DNA of 64,000 nt, from assembly GCA_045546915.1 (NCBI GenBank), contig JAZQDU010000012.1, forward strand, positions 1 through 64,000, read 5' to 3'. The notes below the pieces were generated by a model that made no database searches, was not told the origin of the DNA, and was given only the letters and a program-made list of their open reading frames with translations. Shown here one piece after another: positions 8,277 to 16,183 of the stretch (its first letter is position 1; the number at the start of each line of letters is the position of its first letter). Origin of the DNA: UMGS172 sp045546915 (GTDB lineage: Bacteria > Bacillota > Clostridia > Oscillospirales > Acutalibacteraceae). A program made the translations under genes and the position numbers.

Positions 8277-9815
8277 ATGAACCCGAAATTAAGACAAAAA
8301 ACCATGGAATCGTTGTCGGCGGTGTTGCCGATTACGGGTATAGTGATGTTCATTAGCATCTTCCTTGTTCCAATGGAACTTGGCACTGTTTTCATGTTTT
8401 TTGTGGGCGCATTAATGCTTATTTTAGGCATGGGCTTTTTCCAACTTGGTGCCGAAATGTCGATGGAGCCGATAGGTGAGGGCATAGGTGTCCAAATATC
8501 AAAAACCAAAAAGGTTTTGTTGGTAGTATTGTTGGGCTTCTTAATGGGATTAATTATCACCGTTTCAGAGCCCGATTTGCAGGTTTTAGCCGAGCAGGTT
8601 CCGTCAGTACCTAACTTAGTGCTTATTTTAACCGTAGCCGTCGGTGTAGGTTTGTTTTTGGCACTTGCCATTGTCCGAATTAAATACCAAATCGACCTGT
8701 CAAAACTTTTAATTGTGCTTTATTTGTTGTTAATAGCCGTTTCAATGTTTGTTCCAAAAGAGTTTTTGGCAGTAGCGTTTGACTCGGGCGGTGTCACCAC
8801 GGGACCCATGACTGTACCGTTTATAATGGCACTCGGTATAGGTCTGGCATCGGTCAGAAACGATAAAAACGCAGCAAGCGACAGTTTCGGCCTTGTTGCT
8901 TTATCAAGTGTTGGCCCTATTCTTGCAGTACTTATTCTTGGCTGTTTCTATAAACCTACTGAGGCCGAATATTCCTTAGGTATGGTCGCCGATGTGTTTA
9001 CAACAAGGGACGTTGTAAAGGTGTTTGGTCTTGAATTGCCTAAATTTGCAGGCGAGGTGGCGGTGTCACTTTTGCCAATTGTAGCGGTTTTCTTCTTGTT
9101 TCAGATATTTACCCGTCGATATAACAAACGCAGTTTAAAACGTATTATTGTGGGTGTGGTGTATACCTTTGTGGGTCTTGTGTTGTTCCTTTGCGGAGTT
9201 AATGTAGGTTTTGCACAGGTTGGTGCATTTTTAGGCCGCGAATTGGCATCGCTTACATATAATTGGGTGATTGTTCCTATTGGTATGGTTATCGGTTACT
9301 ATATAGTTAAAGCCGAGCCGGCAATTCAGGTGTTGAACCGTCAGGTTGAGGATGTTACCGACGGCGCAATTTCGGTCAAGGCAATGAACAGAAGTATGTC
9401 AATAGGTGTTGCTATAAGTATCGGTCTTGCGATGCTGAGGGTTATTTTAGGTATACCTATTTATTGGATAATAATACCGGGATATGTAATTGCGCTTGTT
9501 ATGTCACGTTTTGTGCCTAAAATTTTCGTCGGTATAGCGTTCGACTCGGGTGGAGTTGCAAGCGGTCCTATGACATCTACATTTTTGCTGCCGCTTAGTA
9601 TCGGCACCTGTCAGGCTGTTGGCGGGAACCTTATGACCGACGCTTTTGGTGTTGTGGCATTGGTTGCCTTAACACCGCTTATTGCTATTCAGATAATGGG
9701 CCTTGTTTATAAGTTTAAGACCGCAAAACTCGAAAAGCAGTCGGTACTTCATGTTGGACTTACGCCCGATTGCGACGATATTATAGATTTGGAGGAGGGC
9801 GCATATGGAAACTAA
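8277..9815 (+). CDS. DUF1538 integral membrane protein (duplicated)
   Basis: Polytopic membrane protein of 512 residues with about 12 hydrophobic segments, recognised as a DUF1538 family member of unknown transport function. It is built from two similar halves: each has a segment AFDSGGV-GPMT (about residues 162 and 421) followed about 30 residues later by FGLVALSSVGP or FGVVALVALTP. Such inverted or direct half-repeats are typical of secondary transporters. Its last 11 nt overlap the start of a PII-like gene, so the two are translationally coupled. By analogy with AmtB-GlnK, the soluble partner may gate the membrane protein; this is inference, and the substrate is unknown. Confidence 0.85.
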   Translation: MNPKLRQKTMESLSAVLPITGIVMFISIFLVPMELGTVFMFFVGALMLILGMGFFQLGAEMSMEPIGEGIGVQISKTKKVLLVVLLGFLMGLIITVSEPDLQVLAEQVPSVPNLVLILTVAVGVGLFLALAIVRIKYQIDLSKLLIVLYLLLIAVSMFVPKEFLAVAFDSGGVTTGPMTVPFIMALGIGLASVRNDKNAASDSFGLVALSSVGPILAVLILGCFYKPTEAEYSLGMVADVFTTRDVVKVFGLELPKFAGEVAVSLLPIVAVFFLFQIFTRRYNKRSLKRIIVGVVYTFVGLVLFLCGVNVGFAQVGAFLGRELASLTYNWVIVPIGMVIGYYIVKAEPAIQVLNRQVEDVTDGAISVKAMNRSMSIGVAISIGLAMLRVILGIPIYWIIIPGYVIALVMSRFVPKIFVGIAFDSGGVASGPMTSTFLLPLSIGTCQAVGGNLMTDAFGVVALVALTPLIAIQIMGLVYKFKTAKLEKQSVLHVGLTPDCDDIIDLEEGAYGN

Positions 9816-10494
9816 CAGTAACCGTTCTTACAGAATGCTTGTACTTATTGCTACCCGAAAACTGGCAGAAAAGGCATCGGAACTTTTTTTGAATGCCAAT
9901 GTGCCCGTTCAGTACCGACTTAATGCAAAAGGTACTGCTTCAAGCGAAATTATGGATACTTTGGGACTTGGTAGCGTTGATAAGTATCTGCTTATATCTA
10001 CTGTGCCTACCAATATAAGTAAACGAATGCTTTGCCGACTTCACACAGAGTTAAGACTTGATGCTGTTAACAGCGGAATTGCATTCACATTGCCTATTAC
10101 GGGTGCCAGTAGGATAGTGGTTAATATGATGAATGATGAGGATTTTGTGAACTCTGCAGAAGCAAAGGGAAAGGGTGAGAGCATTATGAACGAAACGGTA
10201 TATACATTGATTTCGGCAGTTGTTGACCGAGGTTTTAGCGGTGAGGTTATGGAGGCCGCAAGAGCTGCGGGAGCAGGTGGCGGTACAGTAATACACAGCC
10301 GAGGAATTGAAAGCGAAAAAGCCACCGGATTTTGGGGGCTCAGCGTTCAGGAAGAAAAGGAAATAGTGCTCATTCTTGCCGATGTTGAAAACAAGAGTAA
10401 AATAATGAGTGCAATAAGTGAGAAGTGTGGAATGAACAGCGAGGCAAAGGGAATGGTGCTGTCACTTCCTATTGATTCGGTTATGGGAATTTAA
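9805..10494 (+). CDS. PII-like signalling protein, tandem domains
   Basis: Soluble protein of 229 residues with two PII/GlnB-type ferredoxin-like halves (about 1-100 and 125-229). The second half has the better preserved T-loop and core: VYTLISAVVDRGFSGEVM, AAGAGGGTVIHSRG and EEKEIVLILADVENKSKIM, close to the GlnB order of strands; the first half is more divergent. There is no Tyr-uridylylation loop of the classic GlnB kind that I can identify. It starts inside the DUF1538 gene (ATG 9805, GGAGGAGGG upstream), which strongly suggests that it regulates that membrane protein in response to a nucleotide or other small ligand. Confidence 0.82.
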   Translation: METNSNRSYRMLVLIATRKLAEKASELFLNANVPVQYRLNAKGTASSEIMDTLGLGSVDKYLLISTVPTNISKRMLCRLHTELRLDAVNSGIAFTLPITGASRIVVNMMNDEDFVNSAEAKGKGESIMNETVYTLISAVVDRGFSGEVMEAARAAGAGGGTVIHSRGIESEKATGFWGLSVQEEKEIVLILADVENKSKIMSAISEKCGMNSEAKGMVLSLPIDSVMGI

Positions 10495-10500
10495 ATCATT

Positions 10501-10532
10501 AAAAAAGCGGAGTCGTAAGACTCCGCTTTTTT
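10501..10532. terminator. Bidirectional terminator
   Basis: Perfect arms AAAAGCGGAGTC and GACTCCGCTTTT around GTAA, with A run on one side and T run on the other, between convergent genes. It serves both the PII-like gene and the minus-strand phosphatase gene. Confidence 0.9.
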
Positions 10533-11937
10533 AATCTAAAAATATTGTTTTTATAGATTCGATTTGTTCGTTTGTTATACCTACGGTTTTGGTGAGGTAA
10601 TTGGTGATTTTCTCTTGCATTGTGTTTCCTTCATAGGACTCAAGACCTGCTATCAATGCATCTATGTTGGTGTTTTTATGGAAATTTTCCATTACAAAAC
10701 CGCTGAGCCTATACTCGTGCAACATATCTTCTTTAGAAACATTTAAAAGCCCTTGCAACAAAAATACAATAGTTCCGGTGCGGTCGGCGCCCCAAGAGCA
10801 GTGCATATACATGGGGTAATTTTTGGGGCTTGCCAAATCTGTAAAAATTTCACGAACCGAGTTGATATATTCTTTTTCAAAAATGGCTTTGTATGACGGT
10901 GCGCTGTAAAATTTATGTTTAACGTCAGAGCCAAATCGGGTTTCAAACACATCGTTGGTTAAGGGAACCCTGAGGTCCATATCATATTTAAAACCAAAAG
11001 TTTCTAAAACGCTTGGAATATCTTTTTCGGGAATAAAATAGGGGGGATTAATTGCTCCGTCAATTTCGCATCCGCGAATCAGCAAGCCTTGTTTTACCGT
11101 TCTACCGTCAAGTGTTGTATAACCTCCGATATCACGCACGTTTTTAATACCGGGAATCAAAAGAAATCGGTTAGACTGCGCTGTACGGAATGTTCCCGAG
11201 TATACATTGTCGTTTACAGTTACTCGATAATAATAGGTGGTTCCTGTTTTAAGATTATTGATTTCGATAGAGGTATCGTATTTGTCTAAAATGTAATCGG
11301 TATAGTTGGTTAAATTACTGTTTTCGCTTAACCTAAGAACACCCGAACTTTTTGTTAGTTGATATTCAAAAACAAATGGGCGGTAGGGTATCTCTTGCGA
11401 AATAGCCTCATCTAAATCAAGTGTATGGTCAAAGGCCTGTTTAGCAGTACTGCTGCAAAGGAGAACCTCTTGTTCAAATTCAGGCAAAAGTATGGTTTGT
11501 TCAGATTCCCATGAACTGCCGTTTGGGTTGTCAGCGTTAATAAATGGCAAGTCCTCAAGGTTTGCAACAAAACAAACACTTGCGATTATAAACGCGAGAA
11601 GTAATGCAACGGCTAACAGTTGCTTCCGTTGTTCTGCGCTAAATTTTTTCTGTTTCTGACGTGTGGTAGAATGACTGTTCCTTTTTTTAGGTGCACGGTA
11701 GGAATCTTTTATTAGTTTATAGTCTTCATCAAAGGCATAAGTACCGTGTTTTAAAATACCGTTGCTCATAACACCGTGAATAACATATTCGCCTTTTACA
11801 GCTTTTCCTTGTGAGTTGATATAGTAAATATCATCGCCGTCACAAATCACGCCGGCGTGATACAGTTCATCGTCTTTATAGTATCGCAACTCGCCATCTT
11901 CAAACAAAAGACCTTGTTTTATGATAATCTCCTCCAT
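10531..11937 (-). CDS. Membrane-anchored tyrosine-phosphatase-like protein
   Basis: 468 residues in four parts. Residues 1-80 hold short Tyr/Gly-rich repeats (ELRYYKDDELYHAG, DDIYYINSQGKAVKGEY) resembling wall- or choline-binding repeats. A single transmembrane helix lies at about 107-127 after a basic stretch. A beta-sandwich, FN3-like segment spans about 185-260 (TGTTYYYRVTV). The phosphatase domain (262-460) carries NVRDIGG and the P-loop HCSWGADRTG, which fits C-x5-R of the Y_phosphatase3/SIW14-like family. The basic residues before the helix predict repeats inside and phosphatase outside, an odd layout. No close ribosome site precedes ATG 11937 (GGAGGAG lies just inside the frame), so the exact start is uncertain. 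Substrate unknown: protein or phosphorylated lipid/polysaccharide. Confidence 0.82.
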   Translation of the reverse strand: MEEIIIKQGLLFEDGELRYYKDDELYHAGVICDGDDIYYINSQGKAVKGEYVIHGVMSNGILKHGTYAFDEDYKLIKDSYRAPKKRNSHSTTRQKQKKFSAEQRKQLLAVALLLAFIIASVCFVANLEDLPFINADNPNGSSWESEQTILLPEFEQEVLLCSSTAKQAFDHTLDLDEAISQEIPYRPFVFEYQLTKSSGVLRLSENSNLTNYTDYILDKYDTSIEINNLKTGTTYYYRVTVNDNVYSGTFRTAQSNRFLLIPGIKNVRDIGGYTTLDGRTVKQGLLIRGCEIDGAINPPYFIPEKDIPSVLETFGFKYDMDLRVPLTNDVFETRFGSDVKHKFYSAPSYKAIFEKEYINSVREIFTDLASPKNYPMYMHCSWGADRTGTIVFLLQGLLNVSKEDMLHEYRLSGFVMENFHKNTNIDALIAGLESYEGNTMQEKITNYLTKTVGITNEQIESIKTIFLD

Positions 11938-12028
11938 TTTTAATACATCTTAAACGGTATTATATCACAAACAAGGTGTGTTTTGCAATTATAATATACG
12001 AAAAATGTCGAAAATATGTGCTTTTTGT

Positions 12029-12586
12029 TTATTTGTTCTGCTCTAAATAATTTTTTCGTCCTATTTCGTAAAGGTTGTTTCCAAAACTGTCAATAACGAC
12101 AACAACCGGGAAGTTTTCTACTTCTAACTTGCATATAGCCTCAGCTCCAAGGTCATCATAAGCTATTACTTCACATTTTTTAATGCATTCGCTAAGCAGT
12201 GCTCCACAACCACCTATAGCACCAAAATATACCGCTCCGTGCTGTTTCATGGCCGCTATAACCTCAGGTCCTCGTTTGCCTTTGCCTATCATACCTGTCT
12301 GGCCGTTTTCAATAAGGGTTGGGCTATAAGCGTCCATGCGGTAAGAGGTTGTAGGCCCTGCAGAGCCAATTGCCTGTCCCGGTTTTGCCGGTGTTGGCCC
12401 TACAAAATAAATAATGCTGTCCTTAATATCAACGGGTAGCGGTTTGCCCGACTCAATCAACTCATAAAGACGCTTGTGCGCGGCATCGCGGGCGGTATAT
12501 ATAGTGCCGTTAATAACACAACTGTCGCCCGCTTTAAGTTTTTTTGTTTCTTCACGGCTAAAAGGGGTTTTAATGTCGATTGCCAT
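12029..12586 (-). CDS. fumB: Class I fumarate hydratase, beta subunit
   Basis: Iron-sulfur fumarase C-terminal subunit (TtdB/FumA-C domain family), 185 residues, interconverting fumarate and malate with its alpha partner. The conserved stretch GPTPAKPGQAIGSAGPTTSYRMD (described here as residues 63-85), GQTGMIGKG and YFGAIGGCGALL identify the family. ATG 12586 starts directly after the alpha stop, with GGAGGT inside the alpha tail, so translation is coupled. L-tartrate dehydratase beta subunit is the alternative because the two enzymes cannot be told apart by eye. In an anaerobe it would serve the branched TCA route. Confidence 0.9.
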   Translation of the reverse strand: MAIDIKTPFSREETKKLKAGDSCVINGTIYTARDAAHKRLYELIESGKPLPVDIKDSIIYFVGPTPAKPGQAIGSAGPTTSYRMDAYSPTLIENGQTGMIGKGKRGPEVIAAMKQHGAVYFGAIGGCGALLSECIKKCEVIAYDDLGAEAICKLEVENFPVVVVIDSFGNNLYEIGRKNYLEQNK

Positions 12587-13426
12587 TTATATTACCTCCG
12601 TTTTATGCCTTGTGACATGACAGTTTATGTTTACTGCCACAGGTAAACCAGCGATATGTGTCGGAAAATACTCAATATTGACGGCGAGTGCCGTTGTTTT
12701 ACCGCCAAAACCTTGAGGCCCTATACCTAATGAATTAATTTCTTTTAACAAATCTGCCTTTAACTTAGCATAAAATTCGTTTGCGTTTGGTTGGTCAACA
12801 GGACGAAGTAAAGCCTTTTTCGCCAAAAAGGCTGCCTTGTCAAAAGTTCCGCCTATGCCTACACCTACAACGATGGGAGGGCAGGGGTTAGGGCCCGCCT
12901 GCTCGACGGTTTTAAGGATAAAATCTTTTACCCCTTGTAATCCGTCAGATGGGCGGAGCATGGCAATTTGACTCATGTTTTCGCTGCCGAAACCTTTGGG
13001 TGCAACGGTAATTTCAATGTTTTCACCCTCGACTAATTCAAAGTATATCATGGCAGGCGTATTGTCACCGGTGTTTATGCGGTCAAGCGGGTCTTTTACT
13101 ACGCTTTTACGCAAAAAACCTTCGGCGTATCCTTGGCGCACACCTTCGTTGACAGCGTCGGTAATATTACCGCAGATATGGACATCCTGACCTATTTTTA
13201 AAAACACACAAGCAACGCCCGTATCTTGGCATATGGGTTGTTCGTTTTGGTCGGCGATGGTGCAGTTGTTAATAATCTGGTTCAATATTTCTTTGGCTTG
13301 AGGCCAATTCTCGTCCAAAGCAGACTGCTTAATGCGGTCTTTTATGTCAGAACTGAGATGGCAGTTTGCCTCGATACATAATTTTTTGACCGTTTCGGTA
13401 ATGGTTAAGGCATCAATTTCGCGCAT
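12587..13426 (-). CDS. fumA: Class I fumarate hydratase, alpha subunit
   Basis: N-terminal, Fe-S-bearing subunit of two-subunit class I fumarase, 279 residues, normal for TtdA/FumA-N proteins. Cluster ligands are Cys in PICQDTGVACVF (about residue 60), NPCPP (about 180) and NCHVTRHK near the end. GVGIGGTFDKAA is also characteristic. The frame is open further upstream, but ATG 13426 is chosen because AAAGGAGA lies 4-5 nt before it and the family begins here (MREIDALTITETV). Forms an operon with the beta subunit. Confidence 0.92.
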   Translation of the reverse strand: MREIDALTITETVKKLCIEANCHLSSDIKDRIKQSALDENWPQAKEILNQIINNCTIADQNEQPICQDTGVACVFLKIGQDVHICGNITDAVNEGVRQGYAEGFLRKSVVKDPLDRINTGDNTPAMIYFELVEGENIEITVAPKGFGSENMSQIAMLRPSDGLQGVKDFILKTVEQAGPNPCPPIVVGVGIGGTFDKAAFLAKKALLRPVDQPNANEFYAKLKADLLKEINSLGIGPQGFGGKTTALAVNIEYFPTHIAGLPVAVNINCHVTRHKTEVI

Positions 13427-13536
13427 AATATCTCCTTTAACAAATATCCGTTTATAGGAACATTTTACTATATCTTTTTTTATATAACAAGCAAAAAAAC
13501 GATAAACCCAGCAAAAACGAATATATTTTACATTTG

Positions 13537-13565
13537 TTGACATTGTTTTTCGTTTATAATATAAT
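13537..13565 (+). promoter_or_regulatory. Orphan consensus promoter on the plus strand
   Basis: TTGACA at 13537-13542 and TATAAT at 13560-13565 with exactly 17 nt between them. It points away from the fumarase genes into a 90-nt stretch with no coding frame that ends in a terminator hairpin. Confidence 0.7.
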
Positions 13566-13571
13566 AATCGG

Positions 13572-13655
13572 GTTGTGAAATTTATAGCAGTTTGGTGATT
13601 TTTTGGAAGTTTTAAGATATTAAAGAAAAAGCGAGGTGAAAACCTCGCTTTTATA
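13572..13655 (+). ncRNA. Candidate small RNA
   Basis: The segment between the consensus promoter and the hairpin at 13626-13653 (AAAAGCGAGGT, GAAA loop, ACCTCGCTTTT) has no open frame with a ribosome site. A transcript of about 80-85 nt ending in a terminator is predicted. The same hairpin also serves as terminator for the minus-strand acyltransferase, which weakens the case. Apart from this, the 245-nt gap between fumA and the acyltransferase shows nothing else. Confidence 0.35.
13626..13653. terminator. Bidirectional terminator hairpin
   Basis: Arms AAAAGCGAGGT and ACCTCGCTTTT around GAAA, T-rich on both outer sides. It follows the minus-strand acyltransferase gene and also closes the putative plus-strand small RNA. 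Confidence 0.8.
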
Positions 13656-13671
13656 TTTGTTTTTTTAAAAT

Positions 13672-14730
13672 TTATCCTCTTACCAACTTTTTTAATAAGG
13701 GTATTTTTGACATTATAAATACCGTTACAAATGAAAGCAAAACGCTTCCGACAAAAATTATAATTATTTTCAACAGCGAAGAACTTAATCCTCCAAACAG
13801 CATTTTAAAAAAGAAAAGGTATATACAGTGTATAAGATATACTCCAAAAGTAAGATTAGAAATTTTAATCCAAAACGGCTTTAAAACAATGTTCTTTTCT
13901 TTGAATGTATAATAAATAAATACGAAGACAGCCAAACTGTAGAAAAACATATTTAAACTGTTGTTTTCATGAAAATAATTTGCCCCGTCCTGTGGATAAG
14001 AGTTTTGAAAAAGCACAAAGGTTGCTATAAGTGAAGGCAATGCCGAAATATAAAGTGCTATACGTGACGTTTTTTGAAAACCCACGTTGACAACATACCA
14101 ACCCAATACATAATAAATAACATACTCATGAAAACATTTAAAATTGAAATTATCGAAAAAATTTGACACTACATCTTCGGAGGATAAGAACATGTTACAA
14201 ATAGCGTTAATGAAAGATGTCAAAAAACATATTGCTATAGAAAAAATCAGATAATTTCTAATCAAAGCAGAGTTTTCTTTTTTTATAAAGCACCTTAAAA
14301 GAGGCGTTATAGCATACAATCCAATTAACGCATAAAGATACCACATATGATAATGGCCGTTAAAAAACGTGTCCAAAATATCGGTAATAACGATGGCTTC
14401 GCTAAAAATAATGGGCTTAATTATATTGTATAATATGGTATATATTAATGACCATGAAAAGGTCAGCAATAGAAAAGTAAAAACAGATTTGATTATTTTC
14501 TTGTTTGATACATCTTTGGTTTCGTCAAGCATCAGTGCGCCCGAAATCATAAAAAATACCGGCACAGCAAAACGCGAAATGCTGTTAAATATATTTCCCA
14601 AAACGAAATCCGTCGTGCTTTTATCAAAATCTGTAATAAAATCAGCCGAAATATGTATCATTATAACAGCACATATTGCAATGATTCTTAAAAAATCAAG
14701 CGAAAATAATCTTGTGGTTTTTTCAGCCAT
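13672..14730 (-). CDS. Membrane acyltransferase (acyltransferase 3 family)
   Basis: Integral membrane protein of 352 residues with about ten hydrophobic helices. It opens with RLFSLDFLRIIAICAVIMIH, the start typical of acyltransferase-3/OafA-type enzymes, in which the His after the first helix takes part in O-acyl transfer to sugars. VPVFFMISGALM in the next helix pair also matches. Substrate probably a wall or exported polysaccharide, by family. ATG 14730 has GGAGG 7 nt upstream; the frame extends to 14763 without another ribosome site. It stands alone between two intergenic regions and is noticeably AT-rich. Confidence 0.87.
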   Translation of the reverse strand: MAEKTTRLFSLDFLRIIAICAVIMIHISADFITDFDKSTTDFVLGNIFNSISRFAVPVFFMISGALMLDETKDVSNKKIIKSVFTFLLLTFSWSLIYTILYNIIKPIIFSEAIVITDILDTFFNGHYHMWYLYALIGLYAITPLLRCFIKKENSALIRNYLIFSIAICFLTSFINAICNMFLSSEDVVSNFFDNFNFKCFHEYVIYYVLGWYVVNVGFQKTSRIALYISALPSLIATFVLFQNSYPQDGANYFHENNSLNMFFYSLAVFVFIYYTFKEKNIVLKPFWIKISNLTFGVYLIHCIYLFFFKMLFGGLSSSLLKIIIIFVGSVLLSFVTVFIMSKIPLLKKLVRG

Positions 14731-14860
14731 AAACAGCCTCCGTTTTTTACAAATCAAAATCACAGCAAGTGAAGTATAACACGATTAAATAAAAAAGTAA
14801 AGAAGTGTATAATAAACTCCTTGCTTTTCAGAAACCAACATCAATAATTTGAAAATTCTT

Positions 14861-15045
14861 GTAGGGCGGTGCTTTGGTGCCGCCGCCAAATCCCGCCCGA
14901 AAAACGGCGGGAGCGAGCCCCCGCCCTACGATATATTTGTAAAAGGAGAATTTATATATGAAGCAACAGGAATAGTTAGTAGAATTGAGGCTTGTGTTAT
15001 AATAGGGCAAACCGCTTGAAAGTCGCATAAACACTGGGGTTTCGC
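14861..15045 (+). repeat. Dispersed repeat, copy 1 (spoVT-start element)
   Basis: The 344-nt gap 14764-15107 contains no convincing gene. At 14861-14930 lies a G+C-rich nested palindrome whose ends are GTAGGGCGG and CCGCCCTAC. From 14942 follows AAAGGAGAATTTATATATG and then AAGCAACAGGAATAGTTAGTAGAAT, a close copy of the ribosome site and first codons of spoVT at 25974-26018, with one A lost after the ATG so that only five codons stay open. A tail (GTGTTATAATAG, then CATAAACACTGGGG near 15026-15039) is shared with the other copies but not with spoVT. Confidence 0.75.
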
Positions 15046-15107
15046 TGTTTTTTTTGGTTGGGCTTAATTTTCACAAATATAATATTACCTATCATGTACC
15101 GTGCTTG

Positions 15108-15989
15108 TTATGAGTTCACCCTATTATGATTGTTCAATTGTGTTGTGGCCTGAAATTCAGTTCTAAGCATTTCTAAAAATACCTCGGCGTGTTTTGAGAG
15201 AGGAGCGCTTTTGCTTCGGTAGGCGTATGTTGTACGAGAATAATTGGCAATATTTTTAAGTAAAACGTTTTTTGAAAACTGCCCTTGCCAAGAGTGCGAC
15301 GGCATAAGGCAAACTCCCAGCCCTGTTTCTACACATTTACGGACATAGTAAGGGTCGTCGCTGCGAATGGCAATACGTGGAGAAAAGCCAAGATTTGTGC
15401 ATACTTCTTCAGTAATACGGTGTAAACTACTTCCGGGATTTGTGCATATAAACGGTGTGTCTTTTAACTCCAAGTTGTCAAGGTTTTTTTTTGATGCCGA
15501 CAAAAAATCTTTGTGAACAGCCAATAAAATATCCTCTTCAATTAATTTTTCACGAGCAAATGTCGGCCCGACATATTCGGCATCAGTTATAATAAAATCA
15601 AATTCCTCTTGTTCGGGGGGAATCATATACCTTGTTACAATATTTACTTGAGGATATAATTGATTGAATTTTTCTACCGTTTGCATAACTATTCTACTGT
15701 TGATAAAAATGTTAATTGTTATGTTGGTATATACATCGTCTTTAATAATTTTTTTTGCATCCTCAAGCAAATTCAAACCTTCTCGAACTTTTTCATAAAA
15801 TGCTTTTCCTTTTGAATTGAGTTTTACTCTGTTTGTTTGTCGAGTAAAGAGTTGGCATTTTAGTTCTGTTTCTAAACGTTTTATGCTTTGCGATACAGCA
15901 GATGGCGGCACTTTGTATTTTTCAGCAGTAGATGAAAAATTTTCTGTTTTTGCAGAATCGCAAAAATATTTTAACTGTAATAATTCCAT
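15108..15989 (-). CDS. LysR-family transcriptional regulator
   Basis: 293 residues. Residues 1-60 form the LysR helix-turn-helix (FCDSAKTENFSSTAEKYKVPPSAVSQSIKRLE), the rest the periplasmic-binding-like effector domain. It is divergent from the ceramidase-like gene at 16184, across a 194-nt gap that contains a clear inverted repeat, the usual LysR arrangement, so it probably controls that gene and itself. AGGTG lies just before ATG 15989. The effector is unknown. Confidence 0.92.
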   Translation of the reverse strand: MELLQLKYFCDSAKTENFSSTAEKYKVPPSAVSQSIKRLETELKCQLFTRQTNRVKLNSKGKAFYEKVREGLNLLEDAKKIIKDDVYTNITINIFINSRIVMQTVEKFNQLYPQVNIVTRYMIPPEQEEFDFIITDAEYVGPTFAREKLIEEDILLAVHKDFLSASKKNLDNLELKDTPFICTNPGSSLHRITEEVCTNLGFSPRIAIRSDDPYYVRKCVETGLGVCLMPSHSWQGQFSKNVLLKNIANYSRTTYAYRSKSAPLSKHAEVFLEMLRTEFQATTQLNNHNRVNS

Positions 15990-16022
15990 TGACTTTCACC
16001 TCGTTTTTTTATATTATATCAC

Positions 16023-16057
16023 ATAATACTATAACGTTCAAGTGATAGTATTATCAC
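16023..16057. promoter_or_regulatory. Inverted repeats, likely LysR operator
   Basis: ATAATACTAT at 16023-16032 is the exact reverse complement of ATAGTATTAT at 16045-16054, and a smaller palindrome GTGATAGTATTATCAC lies at 16042-16057. They sit in the divergent gap between the LysR gene and its neighbour, upstream of a plus-strand promoter (TTGCAG 16070-16075, TACAAT 16092-16097, 16 nt spacing). Confidence 0.6.
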
Positions 16058-16183
16058 ATATTTAATTATTTGCAGTGTTATACGTTTGTGATACAATAAA
16101 AGTACATATACAGCGGTTTTGTTTATCATTACAATCGCTTTGATTTACTGGTTAGTTAAAATCTATTTAAGCAGGTGACAAGT

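Noticed and set aside
14828..15034. 68-codon minus-strand frame in the intergenic repeat
   Set aside because: Runs through palindromic repeat sequence (GVGRGLAPAVFRAGFGGGTKAPP type), a well-known artefact of such repeats.
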